Positions 19,023 through 28,461 of a stretch of DNA of 64,000 nt are shown here, in pieces. Origin of the DNA: Verrucomicrobiota bacterium (lineage in GTDB: Bacteria > Verrucomicrobiota > Verrucomicrobiia > Verrucomicrobiales > Akkermansiaceae). The notes beneath the pieces were generated by a model. The model worked only from the letters and a program-made list of their open reading frames with translations. It did not search any database and had not been told where the DNA came from. Each line of letters opens with the position of its first letter. Within the stretch, counting starts at the first letter, position 1. The translations under genes were made by a program, and so were the position numbers. The stretch spans positions 22,557 through 86,556 of the forward strand of contig JAFLEH010000033.1 in the NCBI GenBank assembly GCA_017301995.1, written 5' to 3'.

Positions 19023-20861
19023 ATGATCCGCAACGCCATCATCACCTGCCTCTGGCTCCCCGCCCTCAGCGCGGCGCTTTCCGCCCAGACTCCCGAACAA
19101 CCCCAGCAGCCGCCCGATTTCCGCGGCGGCCCTCCGTTTGGCGGACCCGGCCAGGAAGATCGGAAAATCCTCAACCAGTTCGACAAGGATGTGAACTCCC
19201 GCCTCGACAAGACCGAGCGCGCGGCAGCCCGCGAGTTCCTGAAACAAAATCCAGCCCAAAACCGCGGCGGTCCGATGGGCGGTCGCGGCCGTCCGGGTGG
19301 CCCAATGGGCGGACCCATGCAGGGCGAAACCACAGCACCCCAACCCGGTGAAAAGATCACTCCGGCCGATGTCCAACCCTCCGCCGCGCCGCTTTACGAT
19401 CCCCAAACCCTACGCACCCTGTTTTTCGAATTCGAAAACGCGGACTGGGAAGCCGAACTGGAAGCTTTCCACGGCACCGACGTGGAGGTGCCCGCCAAAC
19501 TGACCGCCGATGGCAAGGTCTATCAGGGAGTGGGCGTCCGTTTCCGCGGCATGTCGAGCTACATGATGGTCCCATCCGGACGAAAACGCTCGTTCAACGT
19601 GTCCGTGGATTACACCGAGAAGAAACAGCGCCTCGGTGGCGTCAAGACGCTCAATCTGCTCAACTGCAACGGTGACGGATCCTTCCTCAGCGCCGCCCTG
19701 TTTTCCCACCTCGCCCGCAAGCACCTGCCCGCCCCGCGCGTCAACCTCGTCCGCGTGGTGGTCAACGGCGAAAACTGGGGCATATATGCTAATCAGGAAC
19801 AATTCAACAAGGATTTCATCAAGGCGAACTACGGCACCACCGAAGGAGCCCGCTGGAAAGTCCGCGGCTCACCGGGCGGACGCGGCGGCCTCGAATACCT
19901 CGGCGACGACCCCGCGCCCTATCGCCAGCGCTACGACATGAAAGGTGGCGACGAAGACGATTGGCACGCGCTCATCCGCCTGTGCAAAACCCTCTGCCAA
20001 ACCCCGCCCGACAAACTCGAAGCCGCCATCGCGCCAATCCTCAATCTCGACGAGGCACTGTGGTTCCTCACCCTCGATTGCGGGCTGATCAACAGCGACG
20101 GATACTGGACCCGCGCCAGCGATTACAGCATCTATCGGGACCCGACCGGCAAGTTCCACATCAGTCCCTGCGACATGAACGAGGCTTTCCGCGAACCGGA
20201 AGGCATGGGCATGGGCGGTCCCGGTGGTCCGGGAGGCCGCGGCGGATGGGGCGGGCGCGGCGGCCAGTGGCCCCAGGGCGGCGACCGTCGCGAGATGCGC
20301 CCCGGCGGGGATTTTCCAGGCGGTCCCCAACCTCCCATGGGACCCGACGCACAGCCTCCGGCCAATGGCGAGCGCCCTAACATTCCAACGCCACCCTCCG
20401 GTCCCGGCGCTGACAACAATGCGGATCAACGCCGCATCAACCGTCCTCGCCCTGAAGGCGTCAAACTCGACCCGCTCGTCGGTATGGACGATGAAACCAA
20501 GCCGCTGCGATCGAAACTTCTCGCCGTTCCCGCCCTCCGCGAACGCTATCTGGCCAATGTCCGCAAGTTCGCCTCGGAGGATTTGGCATGGGAGACCCTC
20601 GGACCCGTGGTCGCTTCCTATCGGAAATTGCTGGAACCGGAAATCGCCAAAGACACCCGGAAAAACTCCACCACCGAGGAGTTTCTGAAACTCACCGCCG
20701 ACACCCCGGCCACCGCCCAGGCGGAACCGGCCCAGCCCGAGCCCGGCGCATTCCGCCGCGGCCCCGGCCATGGCGGAATGCCGATCCGCTCCTTCGCCGA
20801 CCAACGCCGCGCGTTTCTGTTGGAGAAACCGAAGACCGAAACTTCCCAAACGGAGCGTTGA
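19023..20861 (+). CDS. CotH-family secreted protein kinase with Gly/Pro-rich segments
   Basis: 612 aa. Signal peptide MIRNAIITCLWLPALSAALS. Residues ~52-65 contain an EF-hand-like loop (FDKDVNSRLDKTE, acidic at loop positions 1, 3, 9 and 12). Residues ~80-110 are Gly/Pro/Arg-rich. The CotH domain covers ~130-400: FENADWEAELEAFHG, VGVRFRGMSSYMMVPSGRK, NCNGDGSFLSAALF, VVVNGENWGIYANQEQFNK and the acidic FHISPCDMNEAFR late motif. A second Gly/Pro/Arg-rich block lies at ~400-470. CotH proteins are atypical kinases that phosphorylate proteins; the substrate here is unknown. The regulator follows four bases after its stop. Confidence 0.82.
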   Translation: MIRNAIITCLWLPALSAALSAQTPEQPQQPPDFRGGPPFGGPGQEDRKILNQFDKDVNSRLDKTERAAAREFLKQNPAQNRGGPMGGRGRPGGPMGGPMQGETTAPQPGEKITPADVQPSAAPLYDPQTLRTLFFEFENADWEAELEAFHGTDVEVPAKLTADGKVYQGVGVRFRGMSSYMMVPSGRKRSFNVSVDYTEKKQRLGGVKTLNLLNCNGDGSFLSAALFSHLARKHLPAPRVNLVRVVVNGENWGIYANQEQFNKDFIKANYGTTEGARWKVRGSPGGRGGLEYLGDDPAPYRQRYDMKGGDEDDWHALIRLCKTLCQTPPDKLEAAIAPILNLDEALWFLTLDCGLINSDGYWTRASDYSIYRDPTGKFHISPCDMNEAFREPEGMGMGGPGGPGGRGGWGGRGGQWPQGGDRREMRPGGDFPGGPQPPMGPDAQPPANGERPNIPTPPSGPGADNNADQRRINRPRPEGVKLDPLVGMDDETKPLRSKLLAVPALRERYLANVRKFASEDLAWETLGPVVASYRKLLEPEIAKDTRKNSTTEEFLKLTADTPATAQAEPAQPEPGAFRRGPGHGGMPIRSFADQRRAFLLEKPKTETSQTER

Positions 20862-20865
20862 TCCG

Positions 20866-21588
20866 ATGAGCCAGATCCCCCAAACGGCGGACCACGGCCC
20901 CGACTCGCCCAAGCCGGTCCTCATCATTGATGACGACCTCGAATTCTGCGAGCTGATCGCCGAGTTTCTATCCGGTTTCGGCTATCAGGTCAGTGCCGCG
21001 CACACCGGTCCGTCGGGAGTGGAAGCCGCCGCCACGCGCGATTGGCACGCGATAATCCTCGATGTGATGATGCCGGGATTCGACGGCTTCGAAGCGCTCC
21101 GCCGGATCCGCGCAACCAGCGGCGTGCCGGTCCTCATGCTCACCGCCCGCGGCGACGAGACCGACCAAATCTCCGGCCTCGAGGGCGGGGCCGACGACTA
21201 CCTGCCCAAGGGCTCGTCCACCCGCGCGCTGCTGGCCCGGCTCCACGCGATCACCCGCCGCGCCGCCCGCGATGGCGGCAATCCCGGCGCCGAGTTGGTC
21301 ATCGGGCCTCTCAGGATCAACCCGGCCACCCGCGCCGTGATGCTCGACGGCGCCACCCTCGCCCTAACCGCCGGAGAATTCGATATCCTGCTCTGCCTCG
21401 CCCGCGCCCAAGGCCGCGTGAAAACCCGCGATGAACTGATGGAGGAACTCCGCGACCGACAATGGCAGACCTTCGACCGCTCGCTCGATGTTCACGTCTC
21501 GAACCTCCGTCGCAAGCTCAACGACGATCCCAAACGCCCGCGTTTCATCCACACCGTCCGCGGAGCCGGATATATGATGCCCGAATGA
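20866..21588 (+). CDS. OmpR-family response regulator
   Basis: 240 aa from ATG 20866. Receiver domain at residues ~18-130: VLIIDDDLEFCELI (acidic pocket), phosphoacceptor Asp66 in ILDVMMPGFDGFEAL, Thr/Ala in MLTARG, and Lys in DDYLPKGSS. The winged-helix DNA-binding domain is at ~150-240: LTAGEFDILLCLARAQGRV, RSLDVHVSNLRRKLNDDPK and the C-terminal RFIHTVRGAGYMM. The arrangement is like CpxR/RprY. It lies 4 bases after the first CotH gene and 116 bases before the second. The cognate kinase is most likely the product of 26812-28461. A plausible autoregulator of the sites at 18940 and 21611. Confidence 0.93.
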   Translation: MSQIPQTADHGPDSPKPVLIIDDDLEFCELIAEFLSGFGYQVSAAHTGPSGVEAAATRDWHAIILDVMMPGFDGFEALRRIRATSGVPVLMLTARGDETDQISGLEGGADDYLPKGSSTRALLARLHAITRRAARDGGNPGAELVIGPLRINPATRAVMLDGATLALTAGEFDILLCLARAQGRVKTRDELMEELRDRQWQTFDRSLDVHVSNLRRKLNDDPKRPRFIHTVRGAGYMMPE

Positions 21589-21610
21589 ATCTCTTGCGAG
21601 GCGGCCGCAT

Positions 21611-21631
21611 TTACCAATTCTTAACAATTTC
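21611..21631 (+). promoter_or_regulatory. Second copy of the candidate OmpR-type operator
   Basis: Half-sites TTACCAATTC and TTAACAATTTC, one base different from 18940-18960. It lies 73 bases before the second CotH gene (start 21705) and 22 bases after the stop of the response regulator. The repeated position relative to the two CotH genes supports a shared regulatory role. Confidence 0.55.
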
Positions 21632-21704
21632 GCACTTTGCCGGATTCGCAAGGTGGAGCATGCTGCATATGGCAGCCCGCCATATTCACGCTCTGATCCG
21701 TTCC

Positions 21705-24700
21705 ATGAATCTCTCTCCGCATATCCGACATGCAATCCATCTCCTGTTCCCGGTTGTGTTCGCATCCGGGGGAGTGGCGGGACAAGTCGTGTTCAGCGAG
21801 ATCCACTATCATCCGATAGAAGAACCGGCGTTTGACAACACCACCAACTACAATCCGACGCTCGACCTCAGCGAGGACGTCCACGAGTTCGTCGAGATCC
21901 AGAACACCACGGCCGCAGCCGTGGACTTGGGAGGTTGGAAAGTCGGAGGAGATATCGATTTCACCCTACCGGTCGGCACCTCGGTCGCCGCGGGAGCCTA
22001 CAAGGTGATTGCCCGCAATCCCACCCGCATCCAAACCGTTTACGGTATCACCGGTGTTCTCGGCGGCTACACGGGCAAACTCCCAAACTCCGGCGGCAAC
22101 GTGACTCTGAAGGACGCCTCGGGCAACACCGTTGATTCGGTTAGTTATTCGTCCGCTTTTCCCTGGGCCCAGTCGGCGAACGCCCTGGGTGCCCAAGATC
22201 GATTCACGGGATTGACTTCCTCCACCTATCAATACAAGGGCCGCTCGCTCCAACGTGTCAGCGCCACCGCCTCGTCCGGAGATCCCGCAAACTGGGTGGC
22301 CTCCCCCCTAACCGGGCCGACTCCGAGCACTGCCCAGTCGGTCGTCCGCACAGTGCCGAAGCCGGTCGTAATCGCGCTTTCCCACGCGCAGACGTCCGAT
22401 GGCTCGGCTGTCGTTTCACCCAGCCAAGGGGTTACGGTCAACTGCACGTTCTCATCAACCGCCACGCTGGGCAATGTGCAACTGGAGTGGTTCGTCGATA
22501 CGGCGGACTCGACCACGGAAACCCACACCACCACCACGATGACCGATCTTGGCGACGGCCGTTTTTCCGCCGCCATCACCGGGCAGGCGGCGCGGGCGGT
22601 TGTCCGCTATCGGATTCTCGCCAACCGCGGAGACGGCAGCGAAGTGGTCTCGCCGAGATCCGACGATCCGGCGATCTCCGCCGTCGGCGCATCCAACGCG
22701 GTTCAGCCGTGGCACGGCTACTTTGTCAATCCCACCGGCCGGAGCGCGACCTATCCGAATTACGATCTGTTGATCTCCACCGCGAATCTGGCCACCATCA
22801 AATCCTATGCACAGCAGGGCGGCAGCTCGTCCACCTCCACCCGGCGAGTCACCGCGGCCAGCACCTCGGGACTTCCCCGATCTGTGCCATGGGTGGCCGC
22901 CACGGCACCGCTCTGGGATGGCACCGTGCCCGCGGTTTTCGCTTGCAACGGCGTGCTCTACGACGTCCGCATCCGCTTTCACGGCAGCCGATACCACCGC
23001 TACGACAACGCCGCCAACCTGCTTTCCTTCAAACTGCATTTCCCGGAATGCGAACCATTCATGGACAAGACCTCCTGGTTCATCACCAGCCATGGCCAGG
23101 ATTTCCACGAGGCCACCCAACTGAACCGCCTCATCGGCCTGCCCGCTTCGCGCACGCTCTCCGTCACCTGGTATTTCAACAGCAACGCCTCCGCGACGCG
23201 GCTCCAACAAGGGGAATACGACGGCACGATGCTCGATGACTATCATCAGTCCATGGCCGACCGCTCGCCTGGCTCCGCCAAGGAGGCCGCCGGGCTGCTC
23301 TACAAGGATGTCGGAAACCGCGATGCTTCGGCGAACAATCTTGAGGGACCCTACACCTGCGGCGACATGGCACCGATCGCCGCCAACGCCAACTGGACGA
23401 AATATCAGCGTTACGAATGGACCTATTCCCTTCAGAACAGCGCCTGGCAGGGACCTAAGCCCTTCGCCAACATGCTCGAAGCCATGTGGGCGGCGCGCGG
23501 CGACACCACCGCCACCCATAACTTCTCCAGCAACTCCACCCAACTCGCCAACTGCAAGACTTGGTTCAACTCCAACTATGATATGGAGAGCACCCTGACA
23601 TCCATGGCGCTTATCGAATGGATGAGCATCTGGGACGATGGCAAACAGAACCAGTTCTATTGGCGCAAGGCCAACGGCAAATGGTCACGTCTCGGATGGG
23701 ACTACGACGGCGTGATGTCCACCGGCACCGGTGGCGGCGGCGGTCCCGGCGGCAGCTACACCCAGACGATCTGGGGCGGCGAATACGGGGCCACCAATGT
23801 GTTCGATGGCGTGAACTGGTGGAAGGACACGTTCTACAAATGCTTCCGCGACGAATACAAGCAACGGCTCTGGCAGATCAACAATTCGTTCTGCGACCCG
23901 GCCAACCTGCTTGCCCTGGGCTTCACCACCACCTCGAAATGTTACCTTTTCGCCCAGAAACGGCAGACCCAGGTCAATACCCAACTCGGCCTCGGGACCT
24001 ATTACAAACCCGCGCGTCCCACCAACACCTCACCGTCCGCCAACGGCGTCGTTCTATCCGGCGCGTCGCTGGCGGCATCAGCCTACTCGCACCCGAACTC
24101 GAAGGCCCACGCGTCCACAAAATGGGAGATCCGCTCGTCCGCCGGCAACTACGAGCTGCCGGTGTATGCCGTCACCACCTCTACCAACCTGACAACGCTT
24201 CCGGTCCCCTACGACTCGCTCGCCTACGGCCAAACCTACTACTGGCGGGTCACCTACACCGATTCTGATGGGCATGCCTCGGTGATCTCCGCGGAAACGG
24301 CGTTCACCTGGGGAAGCGCCACCACCACCGCCGGAACGCTCGTGCTCAACGAGATCCTGGCCGACAATGCCGGCGCCGCCGCCAACGGCACCGCATATCC
24401 CGACTACATCGAGATCCGAAACAACGGGACCGCCGCCTATAACCTAACTGGATTGACACTCACCGATGACCCTGCCGTTCCCGCCAAGTTCGCGTTCCCG
24501 TCGGGGACCGCCCTCACCGCGGGATCCCATTTGGTCATCTGGTGCGACAAAGACACAACCGCACCCGGACAGCACACCGGGTTCGCCCTCGATTCATCCG
24601 GCCAGACGGTCCTCCTGATGAACGGCACCACCATTCTCGACAGCCTGACCTTCGGTCCGCAGGCCGCCGATCTATCCATCGGCCGGATCGCCAACGGCAC

Positions 24701-26783
24701 CGGCACATGGACCGCCAACACCCCCACCCCCGCCGCCACCAATACCGCCGCAACCCTCGGCACCACCTCCACCCTCAGAATCAACGAGTGGATGGCCTCG
24801 GCTCCGTACGAGGACGACTGGTTCGAGCTTCAAAACTCCGGCACCGCACCGGTGGCACTGGCCGGACTCTATCTATCAGACACGCCGTCGGTTCCCACCA
24901 TCACCCGGATCCCGCCCTATACCTATATCGGCGCGGGCGGTTTTACACGGTTCGCCGCGGACGGCAGCGCCTCCGGCGGCAACCACTGTGATTTCAAACT
25001 CTCCGCCAGCGGCGACAGCATTGTCCTAACCGCATCCAATGGCGTTTCCAATCTCGACAGCGTGACGTTTTCCACGCAGTCCCAGGAGATCTCGCAGGGC
25101 CGCATTCCCGACGGTTCGGCAACCCTTGCCACCTTCGCAAACACCGCTTCCCCTGGCAAGCCCAACTGGCTTGCGGCGCAGGTTGTCATCAATGAGGTTA
25201 TGGCCAATCCAGCATCCGGCGGCATGGATTGGATCGAACTTTCTAACACAGGAATCTCCGCTGCCGATGTCGGCGGCTGGTGGCTCAGCGACAGTATTCA
25301 CAATCCGAAGAAATTCCAGATCCCCACGGGCACCACCATCCCAGCGGGCGGTTTCGCCGTGTTCACGGAATCCGATTTTGCCGCGGGGGCGGTTCCCTTC
25401 GGACTCTCCGCCACCGGCGACGATGTCTGCCTTGCGGCCGCCAACGGCTCGGGCGCGCTCACCGGATACCGTTCACAGGTTTCCTTCTCCGCCTCCACCA
25501 ACGGCCTGTCTTGGGGCAGAATCGCCGCCACAGGCCTCGCCAACGGCACCGGCGGCACCGAGTTCTGGTCTCTCGCATCCTCCACCCAGGGCGCGGCCAA
25601 TTCCGCCCCATCCCTAACTCCCGTTCTCATCAACGAGATCATGTATCACCCGCTGGATGGCGCGGCCGGCGCGGATGTCACCGCCACCGAGTTCATCGAG
25701 CTGCACAATCCGACCAACTCGGCCGTCGATCTATCAGGATGGCGGATCAAGGGAGACTCGTCATACACCTTCGCCAGCGGCACCATTCTGCCGGCATTCG
25801 GATATCTGCTGGTCGTTCCGTTCAACCCCGCCACCGACACCTCGGCGCTCACCGGCTTTCTAACCACCTACGGCTTGGACATCGCGCCCGCCATGGCTGG
25901 CCCCTCCGATACGAAGCTATCCAACGCCACCCACAAGATCACTCTGGCCAGGCCGTTCGTTCACGCGGAAACCACGGAGTATCTCGATATCGACCGCACC
26001 GAATACCGCGACATCGCGCCGTGGCCCACCGCGCCTGACGGCGGAGGCGTCTCGCTCCAACGGATCAGCCGCGATCTGATCGGCAACACCGCCGCCAACT
26101 GGGGATCGGCCACCCCGACACCCGGCACGATCAATGCCGGACTCTATCAAACACTGGCGGTCTGGAGCCGTTCGCCGCTTCCGGAAGGAGCCATCGGATC
26201 GCCCTACGCATTCGCCTTTGTCGGCGTCGGAGGCACGGCGCCATACATCTGGACGCTGGCCTCCGGCTCTCTGCCGCCTGGCGTTTCCCTAACCAACGGA
26301 ATGCTTGGCGGCACTCCCACCGGCGGAGGCTCCTTCGCCTTCACCATCCGCCTCGCGGACTATCCGGGTGCCTCCGCCACCGCGGACTTCACCCTAACCG
26401 TGCCCTCCGGAGACACCGACGGCGACGACCTTCCCGACGATTGGGAGTTGGAAAACGGCCTCGCGGTCGGCACCGATGACTCGGCGCTCGACGCCGACGG
26501 AGACGGTCAGTCCAACCTCGCGGAGTATCTCGCGGGAACCGATCCCCGGTCCTCCGCCTCCGTTTTCGCGATCACATCGGTGGGCGCGCCGGACTCGGGC
26601 ACCGTCACGGTGACCTGGTCCGGCATCGCCGGCAGAACCTATCAACTTTGGTCCAGCGCTGATCTAACCACATGGACGCCGGTCAACCCGCCTGTTTTCT
26701 GCGCCACCACCGGCCCGGTTGCGGCCGCCGCCCCCACCGAAGGCTCCGCCGCCAGGTTTTTCAAGGTGGCGGTGGTGCCGTAA
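21705..26783 (+). CDS. Large exported CotH-kinase protein with five lamin-tail domains and a C-terminal module
   Basis: 1692 aa, signal peptide MNLSPHIRHAIHLLFPVVFA. Domain order: LTD (~28-165, VFSEIHYHP); CotH kinase (~330-800, with VRIRFHGSRYHRYD, WMSIWDDGKQNQFYWRK and RLGWDYDG); a fibronectin-like segment; LTDs near ~960 (LVLNEILADN), ~1100 (LRINEWMASA), ~1230 (VVINEVMANP) and ~1380 (VLINEIMYHP); a putative Ig domain at ~1555; a Ca-binding DTDGDDLPDDWE...DADGDGQ type-3-thrombospondin-like stretch; and a terminal YQLWSSADLT module shared with 57484-59130. Probably surface-located. An earlier in-frame ATG overlaps the regulator stop (ATGA), so translation could start there, but the 21705 Met gives a proper signal sequence. 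Confidence 0.85.
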   Translation: MNLSPHIRHAIHLLFPVVFASGGVAGQVVFSEIHYHPIEEPAFDNTTNYNPTLDLSEDVHEFVEIQNTTAAAVDLGGWKVGGDIDFTLPVGTSVAAGAYKVIARNPTRIQTVYGITGVLGGYTGKLPNSGGNVTLKDASGNTVDSVSYSSAFPWAQSANALGAQDRFTGLTSSTYQYKGRSLQRVSATASSGDPANWVASPLTGPTPSTAQSVVRTVPKPVVIALSHAQTSDGSAVVSPSQGVTVNCTFSSTATLGNVQLEWFVDTADSTTETHTTTTMTDLGDGRFSAAITGQAARAVVRYRILANRGDGSEVVSPRSDDPAISAVGASNAVQPWHGYFVNPTGRSATYPNYDLLISTANLATIKSYAQQGGSSSTSTRRVTAASTSGLPRSVPWVAATAPLWDGTVPAVFACNGVLYDVRIRFHGSRYHRYDNAANLLSFKLHFPECEPFMDKTSWFITSHGQDFHEATQLNRLIGLPASRTLSVTWYFNSNASATRLQQGEYDGTMLDDYHQSMADRSPGSAKEAAGLLYKDVGNRDASANNLEGPYTCGDMAPIAANANWTKYQRYEWTYSLQNSAWQGPKPFANMLEAMWAARGDTTATHNFSSNSTQLANCKTWFNSNYDMESTLTSMALIEWMSIWDDGKQNQFYWRKANGKWSRLGWDYDGVMSTGTGGGGGPGGSYTQTIWGGEYGATNVFDGVNWWKDTFYKCFRDEYKQRLWQINNSFCDPANLLALGFTTTSKCYLFAQKRQTQVNTQLGLGTYYKPARPTNTSPSANGVVLSGASLAASAYSHPNSKAHASTKWEIRSSAGNYELPVYAVTTSTNLTTLPVPYDSLAYGQTYYWRVTYTDSDGHASVISAETAFTWGSATTTAGTLVLNEILADNAGAAANGTAYPDYIEIRNNGTAAYNLTGLTLTDDPAVPAKFAFPSGTALTAGSHLVIWCDKDTTAPGQHTGFALDSSGQTVLLMNGTTILDSLTFGPQAADLSIGRIANGTGTWTANTPTPAATNTAATLGTTSTLRINEWMASAPYEDDWFELQNSGTAPVALAGLYLSDTPSVPTITRIPPYTYIGAGGFTRFAADGSASGGNHCDFKLSASGDSIVLTASNGVSNLDSVTFSTQSQEISQGRIPDGSATLATFANTASPGKPNWLAAQVVINEVMANPASGGMDWIELSNTGISAADVGGWWLSDSIHNPKKFQIPTGTTIPAGGFAVFTESDFAAGAVPFGLSATGDDVCLAAANGSGALTGYRSQVSFSASTNGLSWGRIAATGLANGTGGTEFWSLASSTQGAANSAPSLTPVLINEIMYHPLDGAAGADVTATEFIELHNPTNSAVDLSGWRIKGDSSYTFASGTILPAFGYLLVVPFNPATDTSALTGFLTTYGLDIAPAMAGPSDTKLSNATHKITLARPFVHAETTEYLDIDRTEYRDIAPWPTAPDGGGVSLQRISRDLIGNTAANWGSATPTPGTINAGLYQTLAVWSRSPLPEGAIGSPYAFAFVGVGGTAPYIWTLASGSLPPGVSLTNGMLGGTPTGGGSFAFTIRLADYPGASATADFTLTVPSGDTDGDDLPDDWELENGLAVGTDDSALDADGDGQSNLAEYLAGTDPRSSASVFAITSVGAPDSGTVTVTWSGIAGRTYQLWSSADLTTWTPVNPPVFCATTGPVAAAAPTEGSAARFFKVAVVP

Positions 26784-26811
26784 TCCCGCTAGCCCTCACC
26801 CCGGAATGCCG

Positions 26812-28461
26812 ATGAAACTCTCCCTCCGCTGGAAAATATTCGCATGGGCGCTGGTCAATCTGGCGCTCATCGGCGGCGCGGTGGTTTGGTTTCTCCACGC
26901 CCAATTCCAGATCGGCATTCACTCGCTTTTGGCCGGCTCCACCGGGGAGCGGCTGGATTCCATCGCGCGCCAGCTTGCGCCGGAATTGCTCGCCCGGCCG
27001 AAATCCGAATGGCCCGCCGCGCTCGACGAAGCCGCGGGCTATTGGCGCAGCCGCGGCATCAAGGTGGCCATCATCCACAACTCCGGCGCGGTGGTGACGG
27101 GAAACCTCGAATCCGTCCCTAACGAAGTGATCGCCGCGCTCGACGCGCACAACTCGAAAATGGGCATGCCGCCCGGTGGCAAAGGCCCCGGAAAACGCCC
27201 GGGCAGTCCCGGCGGGCCTGGAGATAACATGGGCGGGCCACCTGACAAACCCGGCGACCGCGGCATGGGCGGACCGGCACGCGGAAGATCCCCCGCCGAT
27301 TTCCCGTTTGCGGACGATCCGTTCGGCCCCGGCGGACCGGGTGGTCCCGGCGATCGCGGCCCCGGTGGCTCCAACGACCGTAATCCGCGCGATCCAACCG
27401 ACCGACAACCGGCACGCCCCGCCACACTGTCCCCCACCGCCACCTTTGAGAAATTCATGCTCGTTTCCCGTTCCCCCCGCGAATACTGGGCCGGCGTCCA
27501 CCTCGACAATGTCTCGGGTCCCATGCCCTTCACGCTGGTGCTTTCCTCCCGCTCGATCCGCGGCGGCGGACTGTTCTTCGACTACGTCCCGTGGCTGATG
27601 CTGGGAACGGCCATCGCGGTTCTATCCGTCCTGTTGTGGCTGCCCATGGTCCACACCCTGATAGGAACCCTGCGGAAACTGACCGCCAGCGCCGAACGGA
27701 TCGCCGCGGGCACCTTCACCGCCCCGGATGGCACCCGCCGCGGCGACGAACTCGGCCGCCTGCAGAACGCCCACCGCCATATGGCCCAACGGCTCGACGG
27801 TTTCGTCACCGGCCAGAAACGTTTCCTCGGCGACACCGCCCACGAACTGCTCTCGCCGCTCGCCCGTCTGGAGGTGGCCCTCAGCATCCTCGAACAACGC
27901 GCCAAAGACGGCGACCGCAGCACCGTGGACCGGGCACTCGGCGAGGTCCGCCGCATCGCCTCCCTCGTTCACGAACTCCTCGCCTTCTCCAAGTCCTCCC
28001 TCGCCGGCCAGGACACGCCACCCGAACCGGTGGACCTGGAACCGCTCGTCCGTGATATATTAACCGAGGAAGGCGGCGCTCTAACCGTCAAAACCGACAT
28101 CCCCCCGGACTGCCGCGTGCTCGCCATTCCCAACCTGCTGCGCCGCGCCATTGGCAACGTCGTCCGCAATGCCGTCCGCTATGCCGGAAACGAGGGCCCT
28201 ATCATGATTTCCGCCACCCCCGACGGAGAATCCGTTACCCTAACCATCCGTGACGCCGGTCCCGGCGTGCCCGACGACGCCCTGCCGAAGCTGTTTGATC
28301 CGTTTTTCCGTCCGGACACCTCGCGCACCGCCGTCACCGGCGGCACCGGCCTCGGCCTCGCCATCGTCAAATCCTGCGCCGATGCCTGCGGTGGCTCTGT
28401 CAAAGCCGAGAACCTCCGCCCCAAGGGCTTCAGCATCGCGATCACCCTGCCCGCAGTCTAA
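26812..28461 (+). CDS. Sensor histidine kinase with Gly/Pro-rich periplasmic domain
   Basis: 549 aa from Met 26812 (a Met two codons upstream is equally possible). Membrane helix 1 is at ~9-30 and helix 2 at ~255-280, flanking a periplasmic sensor. About 95 residues of that sensor are Gly/Pro/Asp-rich (for example GPGKRPGSPGGPGDNMGG). HAMP-like region ~282-335. Dimerisation/phosphoacceptor motif TAHELLSPLARLEVAL with His344; N box NVVRNAVRYAGN; G boxes DAGPGVPDDALP and GGTGLGLAIVKS. CpxA-like class. Composition of the sensor linker mirrors that of the first CotH protein. It starts 28 bases after the second CotH gene and converges with nagA. Confidence 0.9.
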   Translation: MKLSLRWKIFAWALVNLALIGGAVVWFLHAQFQIGIHSLLAGSTGERLDSIARQLAPELLARPKSEWPAALDEAAGYWRSRGIKVAIIHNSGAVVTGNLESVPNEVIAALDAHNSKMGMPPGGKGPGKRPGSPGGPGDNMGGPPDKPGDRGMGGPARGRSPADFPFADDPFGPGGPGGPGDRGPGGSNDRNPRDPTDRQPARPATLSPTATFEKFMLVSRSPREYWAGVHLDNVSGPMPFTLVLSSRSIRGGGLFFDYVPWLMLGTAIAVLSVLLWLPMVHTLIGTLRKLTASAERIAAGTFTAPDGTRRGDELGRLQNAHRHMAQRLDGFVTGQKRFLGDTAHELLSPLARLEVALSILEQRAKDGDRSTVDRALGEVRRIASLVHELLAFSKSSLAGQDTPPEPVDLEPLVRDILTEEGGALTVKTDIPPDCRVLAIPNLLRRAIGNVVRNAVRYAGNEGPIMISATPDGESVTLTIRDAGPGVPDDALPKLFDPFFRPDTSRTAVTGGTGLGLAIVKSCADACGGSVKAENLRPKGFSIAITLPAV

